From the NCBI GenBank assembly GCA_905250025.1, contig CAJNOJ010000190.1, positions 124,001 to 188,000 of the forward strand: a stretch of DNA of 64,000 bases, written 5' to 3'. The stretch is from Adineta ricciae. Lineage: Eukaryota; Rotifera; Eurotatoria; Adinetida; Adinetidae. The notes beneath the pieces were generated by a model, which saw only the letters and a list, made by a program, of their open reading frames with translations, searched no databases and had not been told where the DNA came from. Position 1 is the stretch's first letter; every line of letters begins with the position of its first letter. The position numbers and the translations under genes are program-made. Shown piece after piece: positions 36,802-47,177 of the stretch.

Positions 36802-38123
36802 ACTCGAACGACCTCAAACAGTGACTTCCTTTTCCCATTCCTTTTTTTATATTGTACTCGTCAATGTCTGTGCAATAGATTATGAATTTTAAACAACAAA
36901 TATAACGTAATTTATCAATCGAATTCGATCTTCTCTTTGCAATAGTAGAATGGTGAAACGATGTCGGACACGATTGATGACTCCAAATTCCTTTTCGAAA
37001 ATAAGGTTCATTTAGTTTACCGGATACGTCATATATCCAATTATGCAGGTATATTTTCTATCAGATCTGAATATTCATATTCAATTAGAAAACACATTAT
37101 AATGAATAGGCGAATTCAGGATATTCTCCGATTGTAATCTACAGATAAAAAAAGAAAGCGTGTCAGATGTCGTTTTGTTTTCAGAGGAATCGAATAATTA
37201 ATAGTCCAACATTGAACACGTCATCTCATCGTAATCTTCAGCTCAGTTTTCATTCAGATTTACGCGAACATGAGACGCACAGACATACATCCTATTGATC
37301 TACTTCTATTCAGAGATTTTCTGAAAACTTGTGTGCAGATATTCGTTTTTATCCATGCCTTATGTCATCTTTTCGTATCCTTTATAGGTCCATACTACAC
37401 AACAATCACGTAGCATATCGATTTAGAATTTTCATCGTAATGCAGACGCTGTCGTCTATTCTTTCGGAAACAATCTGTTTCGCATTAAACTACGATTTGT
37501 TTTATTTCAAGTTTCGACTGTAGGAGATAAGATTCATCATAAAAATGATTGATTCATTTCAGTCGTTTTTTTCCACATCTGCTAGACGTATATCCTCTGG
37601 AAAGAATCGATTGATAAGTCAAACATTCTTTCTATGTTATTCTCATTCTCTTGAACAAAATAAGTCAGAATATGAAATCACTGCCGATTGAACATCATCG
37701 TCACTTCTGCTTCCTTCCATCTCAGATGTTTTGATCTCTCACATATGTGTACATGTGAACGAAAAGAATGCTCAACGGCTTCTGCCATAAAAAGCAAACA
37801 AGCCCCAGAGAGAAATAGAGAGAGAGAGAAATGACTAGCAATTAAATGCACGCTCATTCTTCTATGTAGCATATCCGATAGATCGAGGCAAGACAAAAAT
37901 GTGTTTTCTTTTTTCTTTTCCTTCGTCGGACAGTATCTTTCTATGCGCTAAAAAAATAAATCATCACCCATCAACGTTACATTGATGGCCATCTAAATAA
38001 TAATAGGAGGAGAATAAAAGGAACAGCATCAGATCACAATAGATATCTCGTCTAGATATATACATATACGCGCGCAGTTCAGTTACTGATCTTATTGACC
38101 CCGTTCGTGCCAATACTGGAAAG
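36802..38123. other. 1.3-kb spacer
   Basis: This region lies between WDR7 and the type I membrane protein gene, both on the plus strand. It is AT-rich. The short ORFs have no visible splice links or domain motifs. Confidence 0.55.
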
Positions 38124-39045
38124 ATGCTCATCTCAATTGTAGTTGCTACACTTCTGACGACAGTAAAGATTGCACAAACAGGTAGAATTTTATTTGATTT
38201 ATATGTAAAAATATCACCGAAATCTTCTTGTTTAGACAGTCTTAAAACTACATTACCCGTGTCGATGATACTCGATGGAATTACATTAGAGCAAGTAAGA
38301 AGCATAACGACTATTTGTTTGCATTCATAATTTCATTCTATTAGTGGAATGAGCGTTCATTGTGGAATCAAACTTGTCCCATCATTGTTCATCATTTAAA
38401 CGAATTCTGTAAAAAAGATTATCTTTGTGACGCAGAGTAAATATTCAACTTTCTCACCCTCATTCGACTAACATAAACTTTCGAAATAGATATGGGATCG
38501 CTAACGTACATCTAATGCATGCTGTTCAGTACAGTTTAGCATCGATCCAATTGAATATAACAGCAGACAAACCTGTGCTATCAATGACTACTCGAATGGG
38601 TAATACACTTTCCCTGTACAATTACACCGGATTATTAACAAGTGAGAACGTCGCGAAAAGCGAATTGTATTGTTTTTGCTTAATCGATTGCTTTTGTTTT
38701 ATTTAGGAGCGTTACTTCAAACGAAAATTGATATCGAACGTTCGAATGAAGGCCGTTTGTTCTTTACTCCCAACTATTCCAATGAAAATTCATTCGTCAG
38801 TCGAACAAGTCGCTTGTTATTTGTTCTTCTGGGAATTCTTCTTGTTGCTACGGTATTTGGATTAACTGTTTTATTCTTTCAAAGAATGTAAGACATATCT
38901 TCTTTTTATTGAAACTAATTTGTCTCGAATATTCTTTAGTCGTCAACATAGTTATTCAAAATTACTGAAAATCCCACGAATCTACCAAACGACTCAAGAT
39001 GATCCATTAACTGACGCACCATCAACAGCTGCCTTGCATCAATAG
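38124..39045 (+). CDS. Type I membrane protein, unknown family
   Basis: Six exons splice in frame with GT-AG introns of about 50 nt. The product starts with a signal peptide (MLISIVVATLLTTVKIAQT). The ectodomain runs through LPVSMILDGITLEQWNERS, CPIIVHHLNEFCKKDYLC, HLMHAVQYSLASIQLNIT and TLSLYNYTGLL. A single transmembrane helix follows (RLLFVLLGILLVATVFGLTV). The cytosolic tail is basic, then acidic (IRQHSYSKLLKIPRIYQTTQ, DDPLTDAPSTAALHQ). Four or five cysteines and several N-glycosylation sequons lie outside. It ends at TAG 39043-39045, with AATAATAAAA downstream near 39192. I cannot name the family. The consistent reading frame across five junctions argues for a real gene. Confidence 0.75.
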
Positions 39046-39732
39046 AATCAAGCGTAGCACATATTTCTTCTCTTTCATTTTATGAGCAACACAAGAAGAG
39101 GGAAAGTCATCATAAAATGATTATTTTCGAACACGTTAATCACTAATCGGATGTTTCTCTTTTGATGTAAATAAATCCAGACACATTTCAATAATAATAA
39201 TAAAATTAGCGAGATTTCATTATGTGGAGCTGGAATCATTCGGGTGCGAAATATTCCGAAAACCCAGTATCGAATAACTCAACCTACATAACTCTGTCGA
39301 TCGATTATAAAATAATTAATTTGTCACTGTTAGCAAACATAACGTCAAGGGAATCTCAACTTCGACTGTAGATCCTTTTGACTTTCATTATACGATGTGA
39401 TATTCAAACTAGGTCTTTTTCTTTTTTGTTTGTTCTTTGTTAACATAATGTCATGATCAATGACAAAAAAAACCGGATAGAAGATTAATAGGGAATAGGC
39501 AATGAAAGCAAACAAGATGAGTTTATCAACCTGGATTACACACGTAGATGAAAATAAAATGTCGGGAGAAAAAAAAACCTCATTGTATATTCGTTCAACG
39601 AGTACGATCGAGAATGAATATATATGAGTAAGAAGATATCATACTTAAGCAAAACAAAAACTCTTCATAAGATCACCGGCCCTTATTGGAGTTAAGAACA
39701 AATGCATACATTCGTTCTCAAGTATCTCATTA
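39046..39732. other. Spacer between convergent genes
   Basis: This is the 3' flank of the type I membrane protein gene (plus) and AGPAT (minus). It is AT-rich, with polyadenylation-like signals near 39170-39200. No gene is seen. Confidence 0.55.
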
Positions 39733-40644
39733 TCACCAGTGCTTTTTGTCGTTGATCACAGTTGTTTGAATTGTGAGATATGCGTCCATCATGCGTTTTC
39801 GCGTCATGTCAGTCAATCGTTGAAGATCATTGTCAAGTGTCATACCTGTTGTATTGATCGGTTCAAGACATTTGATCGTTACACAACCGGGACGCCAATA
39901 ATAACTATTCGTCGATTTGTCGACATTATATATTGGTTTATATGATGAAAAAACAATGGGAACAATGGGTATTTGTGCTTCAATAGCTGTGCGAAAAGCG
40001 CCAAGCTTAAATGGAAGAAATGTCTCGGACATATTTCTTGTTCCTATATGATGAGAATAAATTCATAGTTAAAAAGAATATGAAGTTCAATTAATCGATT
40101 CACCTTCAGGAAACACCCACAATCGAAGCGATTGGGTTTTGAGTTTTTCGATCAAGTTCTGCATTGTTTCTGCTGCTCGTTGACGATTTTTTCTATCGAC
40201 AAATTCGACGCCTGCTAACCACGATGATGGACCGAATGGTCCAGCCCAAAGCAGCTCTCGCTTTGCTAATATAGTACAATAATGAATATGTTTCGGCCAA
40301 AGATACATCATGCCAATAAAATCAATTGATGACTGATGATTTGCCACAATCACACAAGATTTACTATCGTCCAAGACTTGTCCATTCTCCACACGATACT
40401 TCATACCGAACAAACGAAGAAATGGATTCAAACCAATGGCCGAGAGACGTATGTTCAAAGCACTGCGTGGATGAAGCAGAAAAATCGGTGGTAATATAAT
40501 TGAATATAAGATGACTAGACTCGCATAAAGCGTATATTTAAGTTTAAATAATTGTTGTTCATTGAGAACATAGTGAGCCATTAAATAGACGATTATACTT
40601 AACAAAAGTATACCGAGCAACAATAGAATCAAAATTGAATACAT
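39733..40644 (-). CDS. AGPAT: 1-acyl-sn-glycerol-3-phosphate acyltransferase
   Basis: This enzyme acylates lysophosphatidic acid to phosphatidic acid in the ER membrane. Two exons are joined by a 62-64-nt intron (about 40042-40105) that splits the second motif. The N-terminus has hydrophobic segments (SILILLLLGILLLSIIVYLM and a second near IILPPIFLL). Motif I is VIVANHQSSIDFIGM (NHx4D). Then come KRELLWAGPFGPSSWLAGVE and FVDRKNRQRA, motif III FPEGTRN, and motif IV-like IPIVPIVFSSY. Its length of about 283 residues fits AGPAT1/2. An acceptor-like TTTTAG ends 15 nt before the ATG. It follows TMEM220 on the same strand at 238 bp. Confidence 0.94.
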
Positions 40645-40882
40645 GATTCTCTTCTTATCTAAAACAACTCAAGAATTTTCGTTGTATTTTTATTACAAAG
40701 ATTAACTATGTATGTACAAGTAGATAACAATAGGTATCAATTAGAACGTAGCATGCAGTTTGGAGGACAAAACAAGAAGAAGAACAAAAGATTGGAATGG
40801 ACTTTAGTATTGAAAAATACTCAACTAATAGAATAGATGTAATCATGCATAAGAAGGCAAAGTAGTATACATGATAATTTGT

Positions 40883-41452
40883 TTAAAACGTTGGCTGAAA
40901 ATGAGAATGTGTTTCAGAAACAAGCATTGTATGACACTGCGGGAACCGTTGTCGCCAGTCATCTGATACGAAACAAACCGACCACATGCCAACAGGTACC
41001 AATGTTAGTAACAATCCACAAAGAACAACAACGAATGATAAACGATAATTAAAATATAATAAACGATTCAAAAGAACTAAAAATAGCCAACTACTTGCTA
41101 AAGCTAATCCACTTAATTCTCTTCCTTCTTCGTAATGCAAAAAGTGGCTCTTCACGTTCATCGTACTTCCTTCATATTGATATTTAAATAAAAAGTGACA
41201 ACCATATGCAATGATCAAACAAAATACAAATGCATTCATACAGATAATCACATTTGATAACGAGCGGTAGTTAAACAATTCAATCGCGAGAAATATCGAT
41301 GTACACATGTAAATCGTTACCCACAAATACCAATCATGATCGTTTAAGTTAACAAAAGCTGCGAATAGAAAGAATATACAACCGATGGCATTGGTGATAC
41401 GCCAAATAATTTTGCTTGTTGATTGATTTTGACTCTCCATTGTCAGAAACAT
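40883..41452 (-). CDS. TMEM220: TMEM220 family membrane protein
   Basis: This small multi-span membrane protein of unknown function is intronless and about 189 residues long. The family signature is clear: GCIFFLFAAFVNLNDHDWYL near the N-terminus, five or six hydrophobic segments, and YEEGRELSGLALASSWLFLV in the second half, as in vertebrate TMEM220. The frame is open from 41491, but an AG that follows a T-rich tract lies right before the ATG at 41452, so I place the start there; ATG 41440 (MESQNQ) is also possible. It lies between WEE1 (upstream) and AGPAT (downstream) on the same strand. Confidence 0.85.
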   Translation of the reverse strand: MFLTMESQNQSTSKIIWRITNAIGCIFFLFAAFVNLNDHDWYLWVTIYMCTSIFLAIELFNYRSLSNVIICMNAFVFCLIIAYGCHFLFKYQYEGSTMNVKSHFLHYEEGRELSGLALASSWLFLVLLNRLLYFNYRLSFVVVLCGLLLTLVPVGMWSVCFVSDDWRQRFPQCHTMLVSETHSHFQPTF

Positions 41453-41830
41453 CTTCAATACAGAAAAAAAAGAATACAAAATGAAGTTCATTTATTTAAT
41501 GTGAATATTTTTCATTTCGAACAAATCTAACAAGAGCAAAAAAAACACAGATTAACAAAAAAATAGAAGAAATCTTTACAGAGATAGACAAGCAATAAGA
41601 CTAGAGATCACGCTGAGAAGAACAAAAAAAGAGAAATGTATACAAGATTTTTACTATTTCGTAAGCGAACGAGCGAAGAAGAGAAAGAGAGAGAGCGAGA
41701 AAGAAAGGAGAAAAAAATCAGTTTCGTTTTATTATTATTGGTTGATAAGCAATACAAGAGAGAACAACGTTTAGTTGGTGAACATGTCACAGTGTTTTAT
41801 GGCTACTCATGAAAGAAAATCATATTAAGT
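41453..41830. other. Short spacer WEE1-TMEM220
   Basis: This 378-bp same-strand spacer has purine-rich runs (GAGA/GAAA) on the plus strand, that is, pyrimidine-rich on the coding strand. No gene is seen. Confidence 0.5.
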
Positions 41831-44551
41831 TCAGATAATACTCGAATAATGACGAAACATATTTGTACCGACTGGTTTTGTTTGTTGTTTCATTGCGAGC
41901 GAACCACCACGTACTGGTGATGCCATGGATTGATTTAGATTTGTTGATGGTGTTGTTGTCGAATAATTCGATGTATTTATCAATAATATTCGAGAGGTAT
42001 CATTCGGTGTAGATGCGTATTGATGTTGCGGTACGACAGTAGACTGAGTTGGCGAAATTAATAGTTGTTGACATGGAAGACTCGAATCGTTGATACCGGT
42101 TGGTAATGTTTGAAGGTCGGAAGAATTGGTTAAAAGATAATGACTAAGGAGTTTCTTATTCAACATTAGATTCTTTTGACGTTCACGTTTGAGACTATGA
42201 CTAGATGGAAGAAGAGAAATGATTTCTCTTGTTGTTTATTTGAGATATTCCACTTACCGAAGCGATTCTCGACTGGTAAGTAATGTTGGACTGGCAACAG
42301 GATTGAGTAAAAGCTAAAACAACAAAGTTAATAGCATGGATTGCTCTTTCCAATGTACACAGGTACTATTCATTGAGATTAACATGACTGACCTTTTTGA
42401 ATATGCAAAGATTGACATTGTGCCCTGTACGATATTTACTAATTGACTGAGATATTATTTATAGAAAATAAAAACTAATCGCGTGTCAAGATGATTAATT
42501 AATTTTCTCTTGGATGGAATCTGGGACACATCACGTAAAACTCATATTATTAGTTTTTCAATAGAATGCATGTCGAGAGGAGAACTGAAATTAGAATCGC
42601 AATGTGAATCTTTCAGATAGCTTTAATTTGACATCGTAAAACTAAGATGCTGAGAAAAACTATCACCTGCTCGAAACCAAATATCACATTCTCTTTTCTC
42701 GATATGAAGAATCGTTCCGATGAAACTTACCTCATACGCTGATGGTCGTTGATTTGGATCCAAGTTGCACATTCGTCCCAAAAGAAGTTCATTAAAATGA
42801 ACTGTACAATGTGGCACTGCATTTAAATATTGAGTAATATTCAATCTTAATTGTTGCCATTCATTGCCTTGTTTGGGCATTTCTCGATTGGTCGCACAAA
42901 CATACAGTGTTAAGCCCAACGAGAATATATCGCATTTAGCTAAATTCAATTGCTTCGAATGTGATTTTTGCAAGGCCTCTAATGCTAAATAACGACTATC
43001 ACCATCTTCTTCCATTGACGACATACTAATTTGACTAACATGTCCCAAATCGGTTAGTTTATAAATAATATGGTTGTTTTCATCATCATCGTCTTTATCA
43101 AAATTGATATTCACTGAATGTTGAGATAACATTATATTCGCTGGTTTGATATCTAGATGTGCTAGATCTTGTGCATGCATAAATGCCAATGCATCACTCA
43201 TTTGATGAAGAATCTGTTTTAGTTGTTGTTCGTACATAAAGACGCGATTGCGTCGATTCTTTTCAATTACATCTTCTAATGAACCACCATTACAATACTC
43301 TAATTGCACGAAAAATCTTCCATCGGGCTCGATCCATGCTGAATGATATCGTACTAAATTTTCATGTGAAATCAGTACAGCATGTGCACATGTTTCCCGC
43401 CATGCCATTTGTTCATAACTGGTGCCAAGAACTGGTTGTTTCGAGGCTTTAACGGCATAAGTAATTCCATCGAGACGATTTCGACATAGATAAACGTGTG
43501 AAAATTCGCCATGGCCAAGCAACGATTCTTGATGGAATTCTTCATCGAATCTTCGAATAGTCAGTTCGCGTAAAGATGGCGAACCAGCTGGGACAGTTCG
43601 AGAGGATTGTCGACATTCGGATGGTACATGCGCTGCTGCTTGTTGGTCACGTTTAGCAACGAGACGTGTACGATACCGAGGAGCGGGCGTTGTCGTGGTC
43701 TTAACAATAGGCACACAAGGAGAATCGCGCTTCACACGTTTATTCGCCGAAGAATTCAATTGTGGACTGAATGGATTTGTATTAACTAAGTCACCTTTTG
43801 ATTTGAGTGTTGATTGTTCATCATGACTGGAAATCGTCGATGTTGTTAGGGAAAGAGAATCATCATGATGGCGACTTCGACGTTGAACTTTCGGTGAACG
43901 AAATGTACTTTCTTGTACATAATCAAGATTTTTTCGGCGTGTACATGGTGATTGATCGGGAGTTTTTAGTGACACTCGATCAACAGATAATTCTGACTTC
44001 AATACTGGATCTCGATTTCTCGTTGTACTTCGTTTACGTTTATTATTATTAGTTGTGCTTTTCGTTGCGTACTTGACTGTATATGTTGTTGCCGGTTTCA
44101 GTGCAACGGTACCGGATGATGGCGTAAAACGAGGATGACACGGTGATTTGAATTCATGTGATTTAGTGACATGTGACGAGATGGGCGACGATTGATAGGA
44201 GATTTCGGACGGGGTTTGTGATAATGTTGTTAAACGAGATAACGCTGATTCGATGTTTATCGAATCATTGAGAATATAATCTTGTTGTGATGATTGCTGA
44301 CTAAGGCTGCATGAATCATCTTGCAAGGGTTGACTGCAACTACCACATGTTGATTCATCGAAAAGTGTTGCTGATGGTGGTAAGACTTGACTACAACTAC
44401 TCTTAATAGTTAATTTTGGTGAAAAGGAAAGACGAGTACGTCGATTGAATTGGGATGCTAAACAACTACTGTCGGTGGATTGTTGACTGGCTACATCCGA
44501 TTCGTCCGAGTCAAAAACAGGCGGAGGAATAGGACTTGCAAACGAAGACAT
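41831..44551 (-). CDS. WEE1: WEE1-like inhibitory CDK kinase
   Basis: Wee1 kinases phosphorylate Cdk1 on its inhibitory Tyr and delay mitosis. The N-terminal 330 residues are Ser/Thr-rich and basic, with many SP/TP sites, as expected for a regulatory region. The kinase domain starts with the glycine loop LLGHGEFSHVYLC, then YAVKASKQP (catalytic Lys) and HLDIKPANIML. The DFG motif is DLG (KLTDLGHVSQI), a hallmark of Wee1/Myt1, followed by MEEDGDSRYLALEALQ, CDIFSLGLTLYV and LDPNQRPSAYE. An intron of about 410 nt and another of about 55 nt join this to LLLNPVASPTLLTSRESLR and a Ser/Thr/Gln-rich tail ending at 41831. No transmembrane helix is seen, which favours WEE1 over MYT1. TTTTAG ends 10 nt before the ATG; the in-frame ATG at 44599 lies beyond that acceptor and was not used. 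Confidence 0.92.
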
Positions 44552-45205
44552 CGTTAGACGATCTAAAAACAACAAATGAATAGAGAGAGGGTGAAACAAT
44601 TAACAATGAATGGATAATCTTCGACGGACGGACCACCGTCGACAGAGAGACAAAGAAGCGCTGTTTTATTAACCAATCAGTATAGTTGGTGAGACGAACA
44701 GCGTCATCTGTGCCCATCGAATATAAAACAGAATTCGTATGATCAAAGGAAACAGAACGTGTTCTCTGTGATATCTGTTTCAAACTTAACATCTGTTCAT
44801 TATTTTCATCGAATTGTTTCCTAGAGCATTACAATTCTTTCGGAAGTACGTCGTTTGCCTGAATTTTTTTTGCACTTCGGTCAATTAATTACGCGAGGAG
44901 TAAAGAACATTTTCGTTCATTTTTCTATGACATTTGATTGAATAATTATCGTTCATAAAATTATGGAAATCAATTCCTCTGATGTATAACTGATTGTAAC
45001 AGTATACGTCATGGCTGGTGAAGAGTGAATACCTTTTATGACTGAGATACTTTCCGATTCGCTCATTGACTTAAATCAATGTTGATTGATGTTTGTACAT
45101 CTGTAAATCAATGCCTAGACACCTGTCACAGTTGACATGAGAATCTAGTTGAGTTTGGAATGCGCGAAAAAATAGAATAGAAAAAAATCTATCTTTTATC
45201 CCCAC

Positions 45206-45280
45206 TGTCCCGCATCAAAACTCTTTCGATTGAAAAATAAAATCGTCTTTTTTTCTAATTTTTCAATATCCCGCTGTTCG
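45206..45280. repeat. Diverged direct repeat, copy 1
   Basis: The segment starts TGTCCCGCATCAAAACTC and continues through TTTCGATTGAAAAATAAAAT and a T-run to CAATATCCCGCTGTTCG. It matches 45352-45439 at nearly every position over the first 50 bases. Confidence 0.8.
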
Positions 45281-45351
45281 AAAACAAAATTATTTGTTTA
45301 ACAAAAGTAAAACTATTTGTTTTTTCTCTCTCTACAGTTTCTATATGACCA

Positions 45352-45439
45352 TGTCCCGCATCAAAATTCTTTCGATTGAAAAATAAAATCGTCTTTTTTT
45401 TCTCAAGTTCTTCAATGTCCCGCACGTCCCGCTACTCGA
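45352..45439. repeat. Diverged direct repeat, copy 2
   Basis: This is the second copy of the segment at 45206, offset by 146 bp, with small insertions in the T-run and a doubled CCCGC block at its end. Confidence 0.8.
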
Positions 45440-46038
45440 ATAAATTTATTGAAATAAAGAAAATTTACCAATTTTTTTCGTCTTTGTAAAAGTTTCAATA
45501 TCCCGTATATCGCCGCACTAGAAAGAAAACAGAGTCAGCATAAGCTACCTAAATAAATAAAAATTTTCTTTGTCCTTTTCAATCTTTCATCGAAACAACA
45601 TGTGATTAATCGTTAAAACTTTTTACCATTCTATATAATTCTCAACGATCGTTCGAAATTTTAAAATATTTTCGTACACAATTATAGATTCTATCTATTT
45701 CTCTTTCAAACGTAAAAAATATAGATTTAGATATTATTTTGATATAGATGAGAAATGTGTTTCTTCCTCGCTTGTGAAGTAGTTTGTATTGTATACGAAC
45801 ATTGAGCTAATACAATTTGATTCTGACGTCATTAGATTTACTTTTCTACTCTTCGTCTTCTCTTTTTCGTTCGCTATCATCACCCTATCTCACTTATATG
45901 TTGCCCCGCTGTTACGTCTTTTCATTTACTTGTTTGTTCGCCTATCTGTTATATCTCTTTTTCATCGCGTTGTTTCATTTTAGCCAGAAGGTGGCAACAT
46001 AAGATATCGCAAGGCAAAGAAAAGAGAACAATACAAAC

Positions 46039-46728
46039 ATGAATCCATCAAATAATGATCATGCAACTGGAAATGATGAGTTAGACGGAATTAGAACACA
46101 GATTAATGCAAAAACCAACGAGTCTTTAGAGTCAACACGCCGTATGCTTGGTTTAGTTGCCGAATCTCAAGAAGTCGGTACTAATACCATGATCATGCTC
46201 GATGACCAGGGCGAAAAACTCAAGCGAATCGAGGTAAACAATCACTTTTCCGCACTATGAACATTGCTGTTCTTTCTATAGAATGGTCTCGACAATATTC
46301 ATGCTGGCATGGATGATGCAGAGAGGAATTTAAACAATTTACAAAAATGTTGTGGTCTATGCGTTCTACCATGGCAGCGTACACGTTATGCACATCGCCC
46401 ATTCACGAATAGTAGCACAACCATCAGTGGTGAAAACTCGTCACCGACTATAGCTGAGCCAAAACTACGCATGGCTGGTGAAGAAGGTATGCCTTCGAAA
46501 GGTTATATCACTCGCATCACGAATGACGATCGCGAGGACGAAATGGACGATAATTTGCAATTAGTTGGCAGTTATCTTGGAAATTTGAAAAACATGGCTC
46601 TCGATATGGGTGATACTATCGAAAATCAAAACAAACAACTCGATCGGATTGCAGATAAAACTGACGTTGGACAAATTCGAATTGACGGTGCAAACAAGAA
46701 AGCTCAAGATTTAATTCGACGTGCGTAA
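46039..46728 (+). CDS. SNAP25: SNAP-25 SNARE protein
   Basis: SNAP-25 supplies two SNARE helices to the exocytic SNARE complex. Exon 1 (46039-46233) and exon 2 (46282-46728) flank a 48-nt intron, giving 213 residues against 206 in mammals. The first SNARE motif runs through ESTRRMLGLVAESQEVGTNT and MLDDQGEKLKRIE|NGLDNI, with its ionic-layer Gln in this block. The linker holds the palmitoylation cysteines CCGLCVLPW. The second SNARE motif reads ITNDDREDEMDDNLQLVGSY to ENQNKQLDRIADKTDVGQIR, ending NKKAQDLIRRA. All features of an active Qb/Qc SNARE are present. The 5' acceptor and AT-rich leader are consistent with a trans-spliced message. Confidence 0.96.
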
Positions 46729-47177
46729 TTATGTTCCAAGAATATTTGATAAAATTCTTTTTCTTCGATATATGTCTGTGTATTTGCGTGCATGAGTGTA
46801 TTTATGCCTATATTCTTTCAATAATATTCAACAGAGACGGAGAGTGAGAGAATGAAAAACGAGACAGATTATTCATCCGATTAAACTGGTCATTTATCAA
46901 AAATCTATTGATAAGCCACCTGTAAAATCAATATAATAATGGTTTTCAAATTGTAATGTGTACTGTTATTGTCAGCATGACAAGGCAATTTGTCATATTA
47001 AAATTATATGACGTTTCATGTGTGCAAATATATTGACGATAAACGCACATTCAAATGATTATTTAATGACAGTACGCTTGAAAAGGTAGAATTACAGCTA
47101 AATACATATCAATATACATGTATATATACGATCGTGTTGTACCAGTTTGTTTCTCATAAAGAAAAAAAAACGAGAAT
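46729..47177. other. Spacer SNAP25-TIR gene
   Basis: This 449-bp AT-rich region carries the SNAP25 3' UTR and the upstream region of the TIR gene. No other feature is seen. Confidence 0.5.

Larger units (their letters stand above)
44552..46038. other. Divergent intergenic region WEE1/SNAP25
   Basis: This 1.5-kb AT-rich region lies between two divergent genes. It holds a pair of similar ~75-90-bp segments (45206-45280 and 45352-45439) and a decayed third piece near 45489-45520. No exon chain is seen. An acceptor (CATTTTAG) lies about 55 nt before the SNAP25 ATG. Confidence 0.55.

Noticed and set aside
44552-44792. N-terminal extension of WEE1 or an extra ORF (to 44792)
   Set aside because: The frame crosses a TTTTAG acceptor just before the chosen ATG and has no kinase-family similarity.
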